DNA from: Rikenellaceae bacterium | Lineage (GTDB): Bacteria > Bacteroidota > Bacteroidia > Bacteroidales > Rikenellaceae | Assembly (NCBI GenBank): GCA_017936385.1 | Contig: JAGBFQ010000032.1 | Span: 1 to 64,000 of the forward strand | Direction: 5' to 3' | Length of the DNA stretch: 64,000 nucleotides | Shown: piece after piece, positions 52,634 to 62,300 of the stretch | How positions within the stretch are numbered: the stretch's first letter is position 1 | How the letters are laid out: each line of letters opens with the position of its first letter | Program-made: the position numbers and the translations under genes | The notes under the pieces: generated by a model | Seen by the model: only the letters and a program-made list of their open reading frames with translations | What the model was told of the DNA's origin: nothing | The model's database searches: none

Positions 52634-53899
52634 CTATTTGAGATTGCCTACTATGATGGTAGTCAGGGTTTCGGGATTGAGGTAGCGTTCGGCAAGGTCG
52701 CGGATGCGGGTGGGTGTTATGGTGCGGATTTCGTCCAGACTACGGGCGATGTAGTGGTTGTCGGTGCCGTTTTGGGTGGCCTCGATTGTGACATCCACCA
52801 AACCCATTGGCCCGTCCAAAATACGCATAAATTCACCGAACATAATGCGGCGCACGGTTTCGAGCTCCTCGGCCGAAACAAGCTCCTTACTCAAGCGTCC
52901 AACTTCGGCGCGAATCTCCTCGACGGCACGCTCCGAAAATTCACAACCCACATCCGTGGCAATGGCCATATAACCTGCATGACGCATATTAATCATCGAG
53001 GCAAAGACGCTGTATGTGAATCCGTTGCGCTCGCGGAGGTTCTCAATCAGTCGGCTGCCGAAATAGCCGCCAAGAATATACGTAACCACCTGCATACCCA
53101 CAAAATCGGGATGCTGACGACCAAACAACAGTTTGCCCACTCGGATGGAAGATTGCACGGCTTGGTCAACCTGCTCGAAGTCGTAGAGCGAGGGTGTTGG
53201 CGCAGGGATTTCGACGGGCGAGTAGCAGCCTGTCGAGGGGATTTGTTCGGCAAAACGCGCAATGCGTGCCAAGCGTTTGGGGTCATCGTCAAGGCTGCAT
53301 ACAACGAAACAGTTTTCGGCGGTGTAGCGTCGACGGTAGAACTCCTTCAAGTCGTTGTGCGTCAGGTCATCATAAAGATTTTCGTGATAACTTACGCCAT
53401 AGGGGTGTCCGTCGCCGAACAGCGCGTGGGCGAATCTTTCACGGGCCTTGGTGGCGGTTTTGCGACGTTCTATTTCGAGGCTCTGTTTGCGTTTCGAGGC
53501 GTAAATCGAAATCTCGTCGGGGGCATACAGCGGGTCGAGCAGAATCTCCTCGAAAGTGCCGATACTCTCCTCGAAAAAACGAGTCAGACAGCAGAACGTG
53601 ATGACCGAGTAGTCGCGGTCAAGACTCACCTCAAAGTAGGAGCCGTAGTAGTCCAATGCCTCGGCTATTTCGATGGCCGAATGGCGCGAACTACCCTCGC
53701 TCAGTAGATTTTGGGCACTCGATGCCACGAAGGGTTTGTGCTGAGTGGTGGTGCCCGCCTCGAACACAAAACTCAGTCGGACAACGTTTTGCCCGGGATT
53801 GGTGAGCGCCAACAGGCGAACTCCGTTGGCAAGTCGTTGTTCGGTAGGTTGCGCCACACGTATGGTTTGAGGGATGGTTATTGCGGGTGGTTGAATCAT
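52634..53899 (-). CDS. M16 family protein, non-catalytic subunit
   Basis: 421 residues with the two-domain M16 fold (LRLSFVFEAG-like start, RRRYTAENCFVVCSLDDDP in the middle, FGSRLIENLRERNGFTYSVFA near residue 280). The zinc motif HxxEH is missing: the aligned place reads ASSAQNLLSEG (about 60-70). It is the expected inactive partner that helps hold substrate, and it follows the active subunit by a 4-bp overlap. No signal peptide is evident, so cytoplasmic or attached via the partner. Confidence 0.88.
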   Translation of the reverse strand: MIQPPAITIPQTIRVAQPTEQRLANGVRLLALTNPGQNVVRLSFVFEAGTTTQHKPFVASSAQNLLSEGSSRHSAIEIAEALDYYGSYFEVSLDRDYSVITFCCLTRFFEESIGTFEEILLDPLYAPDEISIYASKRKQSLEIERRKTATKARERFAHALFGDGHPYGVSYHENLYDDLTHNDLKEFYRRRYTAENCFVVCSLDDDPKRLARIARFAEQIPSTGCYSPVEIPAPTPSLYDFEQVDQAVQSSIRVGKLLFGRQHPDFVGMQVVTYILGGYFGSRLIENLRERNGFTYSVFASMINMRHAGYMAIATDVGCEFSERAVEEIRAEVGRLSKELVSAEELETVRRIMFGEFMRILDGPMGLVDVTIEATQNGTDNHYIARSLDEIRTITPTRIRDLAERYLNPETLTTIIVGNLK

Positions 53900-55131
53900 T
53901 GTTTTGCGTAAATCAGGGTGGAACTTCTCTCGGGGCGGAAGATGTCGGCGGCTGCTGCGGCAATCTCCTCGCGGGTGATGCTGCGGAACAACTCGGCCTC
54001 GCGGTTGATGAGGGGCAGGTCGCCCAACATCGAGTAGTAGCCGAGATTCATGGCCTTGTTCATGATGTTCATTTCGCCGTAGGTCATCTCGGCCTCGAAT
54101 TTGTTTTTGATTTTGGTCAGCTCGTAGTCACTCGGGGCACTGTTGGCCAGCTCGCGCAACTCCTCCCATAGAGCTTGCTCGGCCTCGGCGACCGAGGTTT
54201 CGGGTAGCAGGTTGGCCGTCACGACAAGCAATCCGGGGTCTACGTCGCCCGTGATGTAGGCGTTGGTGGCACCCATCAATCGGCGACCCTTGACCAAACG
54301 CTGGTAGAGTCGTGCCGAGGTACCGCCTGCCAACACATCGGTCAGCATATCGCACAGATAGTAGCTCCGCGACAGGCGGTCGCCCATCGGGAAAGCTATC
54401 ATAATGGCCGTAGCGGGAACGTCTCTTACGACTTCGAGCCTGCGTGCCGAGGTTTGTGTGGGCTCGGCAGGTATCATGTCGCGCGTGAAACCCGTAGCAG
54501 GAATGTGGCCGAACCACTTTTCGGCAAGGGCGAAGATGTGTTCGGGGTCGTGGCCACTGCCCACCGAGAGGATGCAGTTCTCGGGCGAGTAGTAGCGGTC
54601 ATAAAAGCGGCGCACGGTAGCCATCGATGCATCGCGTATGTGGTCGGGCGTAAGTCCGATAGTGGGCCAGCGATAGGGGTGTGTGGTGTAGCACATTCCG
54701 CGCAGCAGCTTCCACATATCGCCATAGGGCTGGTTGAGGTAGCGTTGGTTATACTCCTCGAGTACCACCCGTTTTTCGGTTTCGAGCACCTCGTCCGAGA
54801 TGGCGAGCCCGCGCATGCGGTCGCTTTCGAGCCACAGGGCAGTTTCGATGTTATCTTTGGGCAGGGTGATGTAGTAGTCGGTGTAGTCGTTGTTGGTGAA
54901 TGCGTTGTTCTCGCCGCAAGCGAGTTGCAACGGAGCATCGAAGTCGGGCACGTTGCTGGTACCTCTAAACATCAGGTGCTCAAACAGATGGGCGAAACCA
55001 GTGCAGTCCGATGACTCGTTGCGTGCGCCCACTGCATAGAGCAGATTTACCGCCGCCATAGCCGAGTCGGAGTCGCGGTTTGCCACCACTCTCAAGCCAT
55101 TGCTCAGGGTATGTGATTCGTATGTAATCAT
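53896..55131 (-). CDS. M16 family zinc metallopeptidase, catalytic subunit
   Basis: 411 residues from ATG 55131 (MITYESHTLSNGLRVV); the longer frame to 55212 crosses the promoter. Zinc motif HLFEHLMF (HxxEH) at about residue 50-57, with the distal Glu expected about 75 residues on (ETEKRVVLEEYNQ, about 124). FYDRYYSPENCILSV is the usual M16 block. Degrades peptides; likely forms a heterodimer with the inactive subunit encoded next. Own -7 box 27 bp upstream. Confidence 0.92.
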   Translation of the reverse strand: MITYESHTLSNGLRVVANRDSDSAMAAVNLLYAVGARNESSDCTGFAHLFEHLMFRGTSNVPDFDAPLQLACGENNAFTNNDYTDYYITLPKDNIETALWLESDRMRGLAISDEVLETEKRVVLEEYNQRYLNQPYGDMWKLLRGMCYTTHPYRWPTIGLTPDHIRDASMATVRRFYDRYYSPENCILSVGSGHDPEHIFALAEKWFGHIPATGFTRDMIPAEPTQTSARRLEVVRDVPATAIMIAFPMGDRLSRSYYLCDMLTDVLAGGTSARLYQRLVKGRRLMGATNAYITGDVDPGLLVVTANLLPETSVAEAEQALWEELRELANSAPSDYELTKIKNKFEAEMTYGEMNIMNKAMNLGYYSMLGDLPLINREAELFRSITREEIAAAAADIFRPERSSTLIYAKQ

Positions 55132-55158
55132 AATTGCTGTTCTCTGTATTAAGAGCCA

Positions 55159-55166
55159 CAAAGGTA
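55159..55166 (-). promoter_or_regulatory. -7 box (TACCTTTG) of the M16 pair
   Basis: Exact TAnnTTTG on the minus strand, with 27 bp between it and the ATG at 55131. Divergent from the oxidoreductase promoter 61 bp away. Confidence 0.6.
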
Positions 55167-55204
55167 ACAATCCGCGCGGAGTTTTTAAAATATAGGTAAA
55201 ATTA

Positions 55205-55235
55205 TTGCTCAAACGGAGTATTTTTTGTACTTTTG
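55205..55235 (+). promoter_or_regulatory. Promoter of the pyruvate:ferredoxin oxidoreductase gene
   Basis: -7 box TACTTTTG at 55228-55235, with a TTG 20 bp upstream at 55205-55207. The 59-bp leader is A-rich (AACAATTAAAAATCAC), consistent with high translation in Bacteroidetes. Confidence 0.65.
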
Positions 55236-55294
55236 CCGGATAGTTTTGAATGCAGAAAACAATTAAAAATCACAATAACAAACAGATAGTTACT

Positions 55295-58200
55295 ATGAAA
55301 GAGAAAAAATTCATTACATGTGACGGTAACTATGCAGCTGCACACATCGCCTATATGTTCAGCGAGGTGGCTGCAATCTATCCTATCACACCTTCGTCGA
55401 CCATGGCCGAGCTGGTTGACGAGTGGGCGGCTTCGGGCCGAAAAAACATCTTTGGCGAGAAAGTCGAAGTTGTAGAGATGCAATCGGAGGCAGGTGCCGC
55501 AGGTGCACTTCACGGTTCGCTCCAAGCCGGCGCACTCAGCACAACCTTCACCGCTTCGCAAGGTCTGCTGCTGATGATTCCCAATATGTACAAAATCGCT
55601 GGTGAGCTGCTCCCCGGCGTAATGCACGTTTCGGCACGCGCCCTGGCTGCTCAAGCGTTGTCGATTTTCGGCGACCACCAAGACGTTATGGCTTGCCGCC
55701 AAACAGGTTTCGCTATGTTGGCAACCTCGTCGGTTCAAGAGGTTATGGACTTGGCCGGTATCGCACACTTGGTGTCGCTCAAGAGCCGCGTTCCCTTCCT
55801 GCACTTCTTTGACGGCTTCCGCACCTCGCACGAGATTCAAAAAGTCGAGCTGATGGAGCAAGAGGACCTCGAGCAACTGCTCGACAAGGAGGCTTTGGCA
55901 GGTTTCCGTTCGCGCGGACTGAACCCCGAGCACCCCGTAACCCGTGGTACTGCCCAAAACCCCGACATCTATTTCCAAACCCGTGAGGCAAGCAACAAAT
56001 TCTATGACGCTGTGCCCGACATGGTTGCCGAGGCTATGGCAAGCATTTCGAAAATCACCGGCCGTAGTTACAAACCCTTCACCTACTACGGTGCCGAGGA
56101 TGCCGAGCGCGTGGTTGTGGCTATGGGTTCGATTACCGAGACCCTCAAAGAGACAGTGGACTACCTGTGCGCCAAAGGCGAAAAGGTGGGTGTCGTAACC
56201 GTTCACCTGTATCGTCCCTTCTCGCCCAAATACCTGCTCGACGTTGTTCCTGCATCGGTTAAGAGAATCTGCGTTCTGGACCGTACCAAAGAGCCCGGAG
56301 CAGATGGCGAGCCTCTGTACCTCGACGTACGCAACGTATTCTACGGCAAGGAGAACGCCCCCGTTATCATCGGTGGCCGCTACGGCTTGTCGAGCAAAGA
56401 TACCACTCCCGCACAGATGATTGCCGTGTTCGAGAACTTGGCTGCGGCCGAGCCTCGCAACCGCTTCACCGTGGGTATCAACGACGACGTTACTATGTTG
56501 TCGCTGCCCGTGGGCGAGGAGATTTCGATGGCCAAAGAGGGCACTTTCGAGGCTTTGTTCTTCGGTCTGGGTGCCGACGGTACCGTGGGCGCCAACAAGA
56601 ACTCGATTAAGATTATCGGTGGCTCGACCAACAAGTACTGCCAAGCATACTTCTCGTATGACTCGAAGAAATCGGGCGGTTACACCTCGTCGCACTTGCG
56701 CTTCGGTGACAAACCCATCACTTCGCCCTACTTGGTGACCACTCCCGACTTTGTGGCTTGCCACGTTCCTTCGTATGTCGACAAATACGACGTGCTGAAG
56801 GGTCTGAAGAAGGGTGGCTCGTTCCTGCTCAACAGCATCCACGATGCCGAGAACACCTGCCGCACCCTGCCCGTGCACATGAAAAAGTACCTGGCCGAAA
56901 ACAATATCAACTTCTATATCATCAACGCAACCAAGATTGCTGCCGAGTTGGGTCTGGGCAACCGCACCAACACCATTATGCAGAGCGCATTCTTCAAGAT
57001 TTCGAACGTTATTCCGTTCGACGTAGCAGTTGAGGAGATGAAGAAAGCTATCCTCAAATCCTATGGCAAGAAGGGTGAGGATATCGTAAATATGAACTAC
57101 GCCGCAGTTGACGCAGGTGGCAATGCCGTAGAGCAAGTTGCCGTTCCCGCCGAGTGGGCATCGCTCACCGAGGAGCCCAAAGCCGAGTGCAACTGCACCA
57201 GCGCGAAACCTGAGTTCGTAACCAAGATTGTCGAGCCTATCAACGCGCTGAAGGGCGACGACCTCCCCGTGAGCGCATTCAACGGCCGCGAGGACGGTAC
57301 TTGGGACAATGGTACCGCCGCTTACGAGAAACGCGGTATCGCTACCAACATCCCCGAGTGGATTACCGATAACTGTATCCAATGTAACCAATGTTCGTTT
57401 GTGTGTCCTCACGCTGCAATCCGTCCGTTCCTCGCAACCGAGGAAGAGGCTGCCGCAGCTCCCGAGGGAACTTCGTTCAAACAAGGCTTGGGCGAGACCA
57501 AAGCTTACAAATTCCGCATCCAAGTGTCGCCGCTCGATTGTACCGGTTGCGGCAACTGTGTGGATGTTTGCCCCGCCAAAGAGAAGGCTCTTGTAATGAA
57601 ACCTTTGGATAGCCAAAAGGCGGAGGAGGCTCGCTGGGAGTATATGAACGGCACAGTAGGCTACAAAGAGAACGCTGTGGACAAAACCAAAACCGTCAAG
57701 AACAGCCAATTTGCTCAACCTCTGTTTGAGTTCTCGGGCGCTTGCGCAGGTTGCGGTGAGACCCCCTATGTTAAAGCCATTACCCAACTGTTCGGCGACC
57801 GTATGATGGTGGCCAACGCTACCGGTTGTAGCTCGATTTACTCGGGTTCGGCTCCCTCGACTCCCTACTGCACCAACGCACAAGGCCACGGTCCTGCTTG
57901 GGCTAACTCGCTGTTCGAGGATAACGCCGAGTTCGGTCTGGGTATGTATATCGCCGAGGAGAAACTCCGCGATAAGGTGCAAATCCTGATGGAGAAAGCT
58001 ATTGCCGAGTGCGAGTGCTGCTCGGAGGAGCTGAAAGGCGTGATGAAAGAGTGGATTGACGCCCGTTACAGCGCAAGCGGCAGCGCCGAGGTTTCGGCTC
58101 GCCTGATTCCTATGCTGGAGGCTTGTGGCTGCCAAACCTGCCAAGAGCTGCTGGCTCTGCGCCAACACTTCATCAAGAAGAGCCAATGGATTATCGGTGG

Positions 58201-58831
58201 TGACGGTTGGGGCTACGACATCGGCTTCGGTGGTTTGGACCACGTTTTGGCTTCGGGCAAGGACGTTAACGTTCTGATTATCGACACCGAGGTTTACTCG
58301 AACACCGGCGGTCAGTCGTCGAAGGCTACCCCCATTGGTGCTGTTGCTAAATTTGCCGCAAGCGGTAAACGTATCCGCAAGAAAGATATCGGTGCCATCG
58401 CAATGACCTATGGCTATGTTTACGTAGCTCAAGTTTCGATTGGTGCATCGCAGGCTCAATTGTTCAAGGTTCTCAAAGAGGCCGAGGCTTACAACGGTCC
58501 TTCGCTGATTATCGCCTACGCACCTTGTATCAACCACGGTATCAAGGGCGGTATGACCCGCACCCAAACCGTCGGCAAACAAGCTGTTGAGTGTGGTTAC
58601 TGGCACTTGTGGCACTTCAACCCCGAGTTGGAGGCCGAGGGCAAGAACCCGTTCGTGTATGACTCGAAGGAGCCCGATTGGAGCAAATTCCAAGACTTCT
58701 TGGCTAAGGAGGTTCGCTACACTTCGTTGTTGAAGACCTTCCCCGCCGAGGCTAAGGAGTTGTTCGCAGCAGCCGAGGAGAACGCTAAATGGCGTTACAA
58801 ATCGTACATGCGCCGCCTCAAAGAGGAGTAA
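55295..58831 (+). CDS. nifJ: Pyruvate:ferredoxin (flavodoxin) oxidoreductase
   Basis: 1178 residues, the full single-chain form. Oxidises pyruvate with CoA to acetyl-CoA, CO2 and reduced ferredoxin, a key anaerobic step. N-terminal YPITPSSTMAELVDEWA (about 29-45); ferredoxin-like domain with two 4Fe-4S motifs CIQCNQCSFVCP (about 694) and CTGCGNCVDVCP (about 749); C-terminal ThDP domain with cysteines CAGCGE, GDGWGYDIGFGGLDHV and NTGGQSSK. Start ATG 55295 fits the conserved KKFITCDGNYAAAHIAYM start. The heavy codon bias, the strong leader and the terminator suggest high expression. Confidence 0.97.
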   Translation: MKEKKFITCDGNYAAAHIAYMFSEVAAIYPITPSSTMAELVDEWAASGRKNIFGEKVEVVEMQSEAGAAGALHGSLQAGALSTTFTASQGLLLMIPNMYKIAGELLPGVMHVSARALAAQALSIFGDHQDVMACRQTGFAMLATSSVQEVMDLAGIAHLVSLKSRVPFLHFFDGFRTSHEIQKVELMEQEDLEQLLDKEALAGFRSRGLNPEHPVTRGTAQNPDIYFQTREASNKFYDAVPDMVAEAMASISKITGRSYKPFTYYGAEDAERVVVAMGSITETLKETVDYLCAKGEKVGVVTVHLYRPFSPKYLLDVVPASVKRICVLDRTKEPGADGEPLYLDVRNVFYGKENAPVIIGGRYGLSSKDTTPAQMIAVFENLAAAEPRNRFTVGINDDVTMLSLPVGEEISMAKEGTFEALFFGLGADGTVGANKNSIKIIGGSTNKYCQAYFSYDSKKSGGYTSSHLRFGDKPITSPYLVTTPDFVACHVPSYVDKYDVLKGLKKGGSFLLNSIHDAENTCRTLPVHMKKYLAENNINFYIINATKIAAELGLGNRTNTIMQSAFFKISNVIPFDVAVEEMKKAILKSYGKKGEDIVNMNYAAVDAGGNAVEQVAVPAEWASLTEEPKAECNCTSAKPEFVTKIVEPINALKGDDLPVSAFNGREDGTWDNGTAAYEKRGIATNIPEWITDNCIQCNQCSFVCPHAAIRPFLATEEEAAAAPEGTSFKQGLGETKAYKFRIQVSPLDCTGCGNCVDVCPAKEKALVMKPLDSQKAEEARWEYMNGTVGYKENAVDKTKTVKNSQFAQPLFEFSGACAGCGETPYVKAITQLFGDRMMVANATGCSSIYSGSAPSTPYCTNAQGHGPAWANSLFEDNAEFGLGMYIAEEKLRDKVQILMEKAIAECECCSEELKGVMKEWIDARYSASGSAEVSARLIPMLEACGCQTCQELLALRQHFIKKSQWIIGGDGWGYDIGFGGLDHVLASGKDVNVLIIDTEVYSNTGGQSSKATPIGAVAKFAASGKRIRKKDIGAIAMTYGYVYVAQVSIGASQAQLFKVLKEAEAYNGPSLIIAYAPCINHGIKGGMTRTQTVGKQAVECGYWHLWHFNPELEAEGKNPFVYDSKEPDWSKFQDFLAKEVRYTSLLKTFPAEAKELFAAAEENAKWRYKSYMRRLKEE

Positions 58832-58851
58832 GCACAACCCTCGTTAAAAGT

Positions 58852-58896
58852 AAACGGTGTTGTCCCGTGATGGGGCAACACCGTTTGCTTTTTTAA
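58852..58896 (+). terminator. Intrinsic terminator of nifJ
   Basis: Arms AAACGGTGTTGTCCC (58852-58866) and GGGGCAACACCGTTT (58872-58886) with one mismatch, followed by GCTTTTTT. Confidence 0.85.
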
Positions 58897-58980
58897 AGCT
58901 ATTGTTCTTTTGTATCGACAAAAAAAGCCACCCGCAGACTGCGGGCGGCAGGTCACATTTTTGGTGGCTCAGTCTCTATC
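58897..58980 (-). terminator. Variant palindromic element acting as the trxA terminator
   Basis: On the plus strand it opens with TTGTTCTTTTGTATCGACAAAA, the left module of the dispersed element (given as parts), and has CCCGCAGACTGCGGG as its palindrome. On the minus strand, behind the trxA stop, GGTGGCT/AGCCACC arms enclose the stem CCCGC/GCGGG and end in TGGCTTTTTTT, a good intrinsic terminator. Confidence 0.7.
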
Positions 58981-58986
58981 ACTCTT

Positions 58987-59301
58987 TTAGAGCAGAGCGT
59001 TGAGTTTCTCGGCGAGTTGTGCTTTGGTTGCGGCGCCGACATGTTTGTCCACCTGTTCGCCACCTTTGAAGAACAGAAGAGTAGGGATGTTACGGATTTT
59101 CATACGTTCGGCTATTTCGGCTTGTTCGTCGACGTTGCATTTGCCAATCAAGACCTTGCCGTCATACTCCGAGGCGAGTTCGTCAACGATGGGCGAAATC
59201 ATACGGCAGGGGCCACACCATACTGCCCAAAAGTCAATCATCAGGGGTTTGTTCGAGGTGATAAGTTCCTCGATGTTGGCGGTTGTTACTTCAATTTCCA
59301 T
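58987..59301 (-). CDS. trxA: Thioredoxin
   Basis: 104 residues from ATG 59301 (MEIEVTTANIEELI). Active site WCGPC at about 30-34 in DFWAVWCGPCRM, and the cis-Pro loop RNIPTLLFF (about 73-81). Cytoplasmic disulfide reductase. A longer frame to 59475 covers the dnaE 3' end and is discarded. 52 bp behind dnaE. It ends before a terminator formed by a repeat element. Confidence 0.95.
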   Translation of the reverse strand: MEIEVTTANIEELITSNKPLMIDFWAVWCGPCRMISPIVDELASEYDGKVLIGKCNVDEQAEIAERMKIRNIPTLLFFKGGEQVDKHVGAATKAQLAEKLNALL

Positions 59302-59353
59302 AATAGTTGATTTTTTTTGTTTATACTTGTTTCTCTTAAAACGTTTCGGAATA

Positions 59354-62300
59354 CTACGATATTGTGTATTTAATTTCATTCTCCTCGAGGAATCCGATAA
59401 GTTCGCTACTGAGTCGTACCCGCTTGGTGCGCGACACGAAACGTTGCGACACGCCACCTGCGTAGAGTGTAACACACAGAGCTACATGGCCGCGGCTTGC
59501 GTCGACCACTCGGGCGAAGTTGTCGGCCAAATCGCGGTCGACACTGCGAACAGGCATGGTCACGGTGAGTCTTTTAACCGAGTTGCGCTCCACATCTTCG
59601 AGTTTTTGTATTGAAGTTATGTTGAGCATTATTCGGTCGGGTGAGTACTTGGGAGGTTGCACCTTGCCTGTAATGTAGACGAAGTAGTTGACATAGAGTT
59701 TGTCGCGGAACTTCTCGAAATCCTTGTTGAACAGCATAATCTCGCACGCCGTGCCATCGTAACCCTCCAACTTGAAACGACAATACTCCTTGTCGCTCTT
59801 GTTGCGCAGAATTTGCACCGACGAGATGATACCCGCAAAGGTCACATCGCGCCCGTTGAGTTCGGGCAGGTTGTTGATTTGTTCGGGAGTGACGTTGCAC
59901 ATGTTTTGGATTATGACTCGGTAGTCGTCGAGCGGGTGTGCCGACAGATACATTCCGACGGCTATTTTTTCGTTTGCCAGGGTTTGCAGTCGTCCCCATT
60001 GTTCGGTTGCGGGGTCGTTGTATTCGGGCACCGAAGGTCGTTGTACTCCGGCCGAGTCGTCCTCCATTCCGAACAGACTCTGCTGTGAGTTTTCGCGCTC
60101 CTCGCGGTGGCGGTTGCCATACCTTACAAGCTCCTCCGAGAAGCTCATATCGCCACGTTTGACAAAGAACCTGTCCCTCGGAAAATCGATAATCTCGTCG
60201 AAAGCGCCGCCCATAGCCAAACAATCGATAACTTTGCGGTTGACGGCCGAAAGGTTGACCCTCTCCACAAAGTCATAAATATCCGTAAAACGTCCTCCGC
60301 GCTCCCTCTCGGCCACAATTTCGCGTACGGCACCGTCGCCCACTCCCTTGATGGCGGCCATACCGAAACGAACGTTGCCCTGCTTGTCGGCCGTAAAGAC
60401 GTTGTAGCTCTCATTGACATCGGGACCCATAACATTGATACCCATGCGTTTGCACTCCTGCATGTAGAGTGTCACGGTCTTGAGGTCCGTAAAGTTGCGG
60501 CTCAGCAGTGCCGCCATAAATTCGCTCGGGTAGTGAGCCTTCAGATAGCCCGTTTGATAAGCCACATAGGCGTAGCACGTAGCATGCGACTTGTTGAATG
60601 CATACGAAGCAAAAGCCTCCCAATCGGCCCACACCTTTTCGCACACTTTGGGGTCGTGTCCGCGTTCGGTAGCACCTTCGATGAATTTGGGTTTCATCTT
60701 GTCCAGCACCTCGCGCATCTTCTTACCCATGGCCTTACGCAGCGTGTCGGCCTCGCCACCGGTGAAACCTCCCAACTTCTGCGACAGCAACATCACCTGC
60801 TCTTGATAGACCGTAATGCCATAAGTATCACTCAGATACTCCTCCATGCCGTTCAAGTCATAGGTTACGGGTTGCAGGCCGTTTTTGCGGGCGATGAAGT
60901 CGGATATGTAGTCCATTGGGCCGGGACGATACAGCGCATTCATTGCAATCAGGTCCTCGAAACGGGTGGGTTTCAACTGACGCATGTACTTCTTCATACC
61001 CGCCGACTCGAATTGGAACAGACCCGTGGTGTCGCCGCGGCTGAACAGCTCGTATGTTTCGACATCATCCAACGGGACGCTGTCAATGTCGTACCAATAT
61101 CCCTTGGTTCGTTGCACGTTTTCGAGGGCGTCCTTGATGATTGACAGCGTGCGCAGACCCAAGAAGTCCATCTTGATAAGTCCCACGCTCTCAACCTGTT
61201 TACCCTCATACTGCACCACATTCTTGTACACCTCGTCCTTGCTCTCCTTGTCCTTGACCGAGGCCAGCGGAGCAAACAACTCGAGGTCGTCCTTGCCGAT
61301 AATCACACCGCAAGCGTGCACCCCCGTTTGGCGCACCTGACCCTCCAGTTGCTCGGCATATTTGAGTGTGTCGCGGATTACCTGGTCGCCCTCCTCGGCT
61401 TCGCGCTTGAACTCGGGCACGGTGCGGTAAACGGCATGGAACGGAGTTTCGCCCTTCTCCTTGTCGATACGGTCGGGCACCATCTTGGTCAAACGGTCGC
61501 TCTCGCTGATAGGCACACGCATCACACGCGCCACATCTTTTATGGCAAGTTTGGTAGCCATTGTTCCGTAGGTAACAATCTGAGCCACACGTTTTTTGCC
61601 GTATTTTTCGGTCACATAGTTGAGCACGTCGGCGCGTCCGTCCTCGTCGAAATCCACGTCGACATCAGGCAGCGAGATACGGTCGGGATTCAGAAAACGC
61701 TCAAACAGAAGGTGATATTTCAACGGGTCGATATTGGTGATTTTCAAAGCATAGGCCACCATAGAACCTGCGGCCGAACCACGACCCGGACCTACCGACA
61801 CGCCCATCTCGCGGGCAGCACGGATGAAGTCCCACACGATGAGGAAGTATCCCGGGAAACCCATCCTCTCAATGGTTGCCAACTCATACTCCAGACGTTT
61901 ACTCTCCTCGTCCGACAACTCGGGCTTCTCGTCCGAGCAGTAGCGGCGACGGCAACCCTCATAGGCCAGCGCACGCAGGTAGCAATACTGTTTGGCAACA
62001 TCCAGCAGTTCGACCTGTGCCTCACCCTCGGCCTTTACAAGTTCCTCGAGTTCGGTCAGCGAGCCTGCTCCCATGTATTTGGTTTTAAGAGCCTCGTCCT
62101 CGACCTTTTTGAGCATCGAACCACGCACCTCGTCCAAGTCTATATGGAAGTCGGGCGGAGGCGGGAAGTCGGGCATCAACGGAGCGTGAGTGATTTTGTA
62201 CTCCTCGACCTTGTCGGCTATGCGCACCGTATTCTCGAGTGCTTCGGCGTCGTCGGGAAACAACTCGGCCATCTCATCGGGGCTCTTCAGCCACTCCTGG

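Noticed and set aside
55202-58837. Open antisense frame of 1211 codons opposite nifJ
   Set aside because: It mirrors the oxidoreductase exactly and shows no recognisable domain. Strong codon bias in nifJ avoids the codons whose complements are stops.
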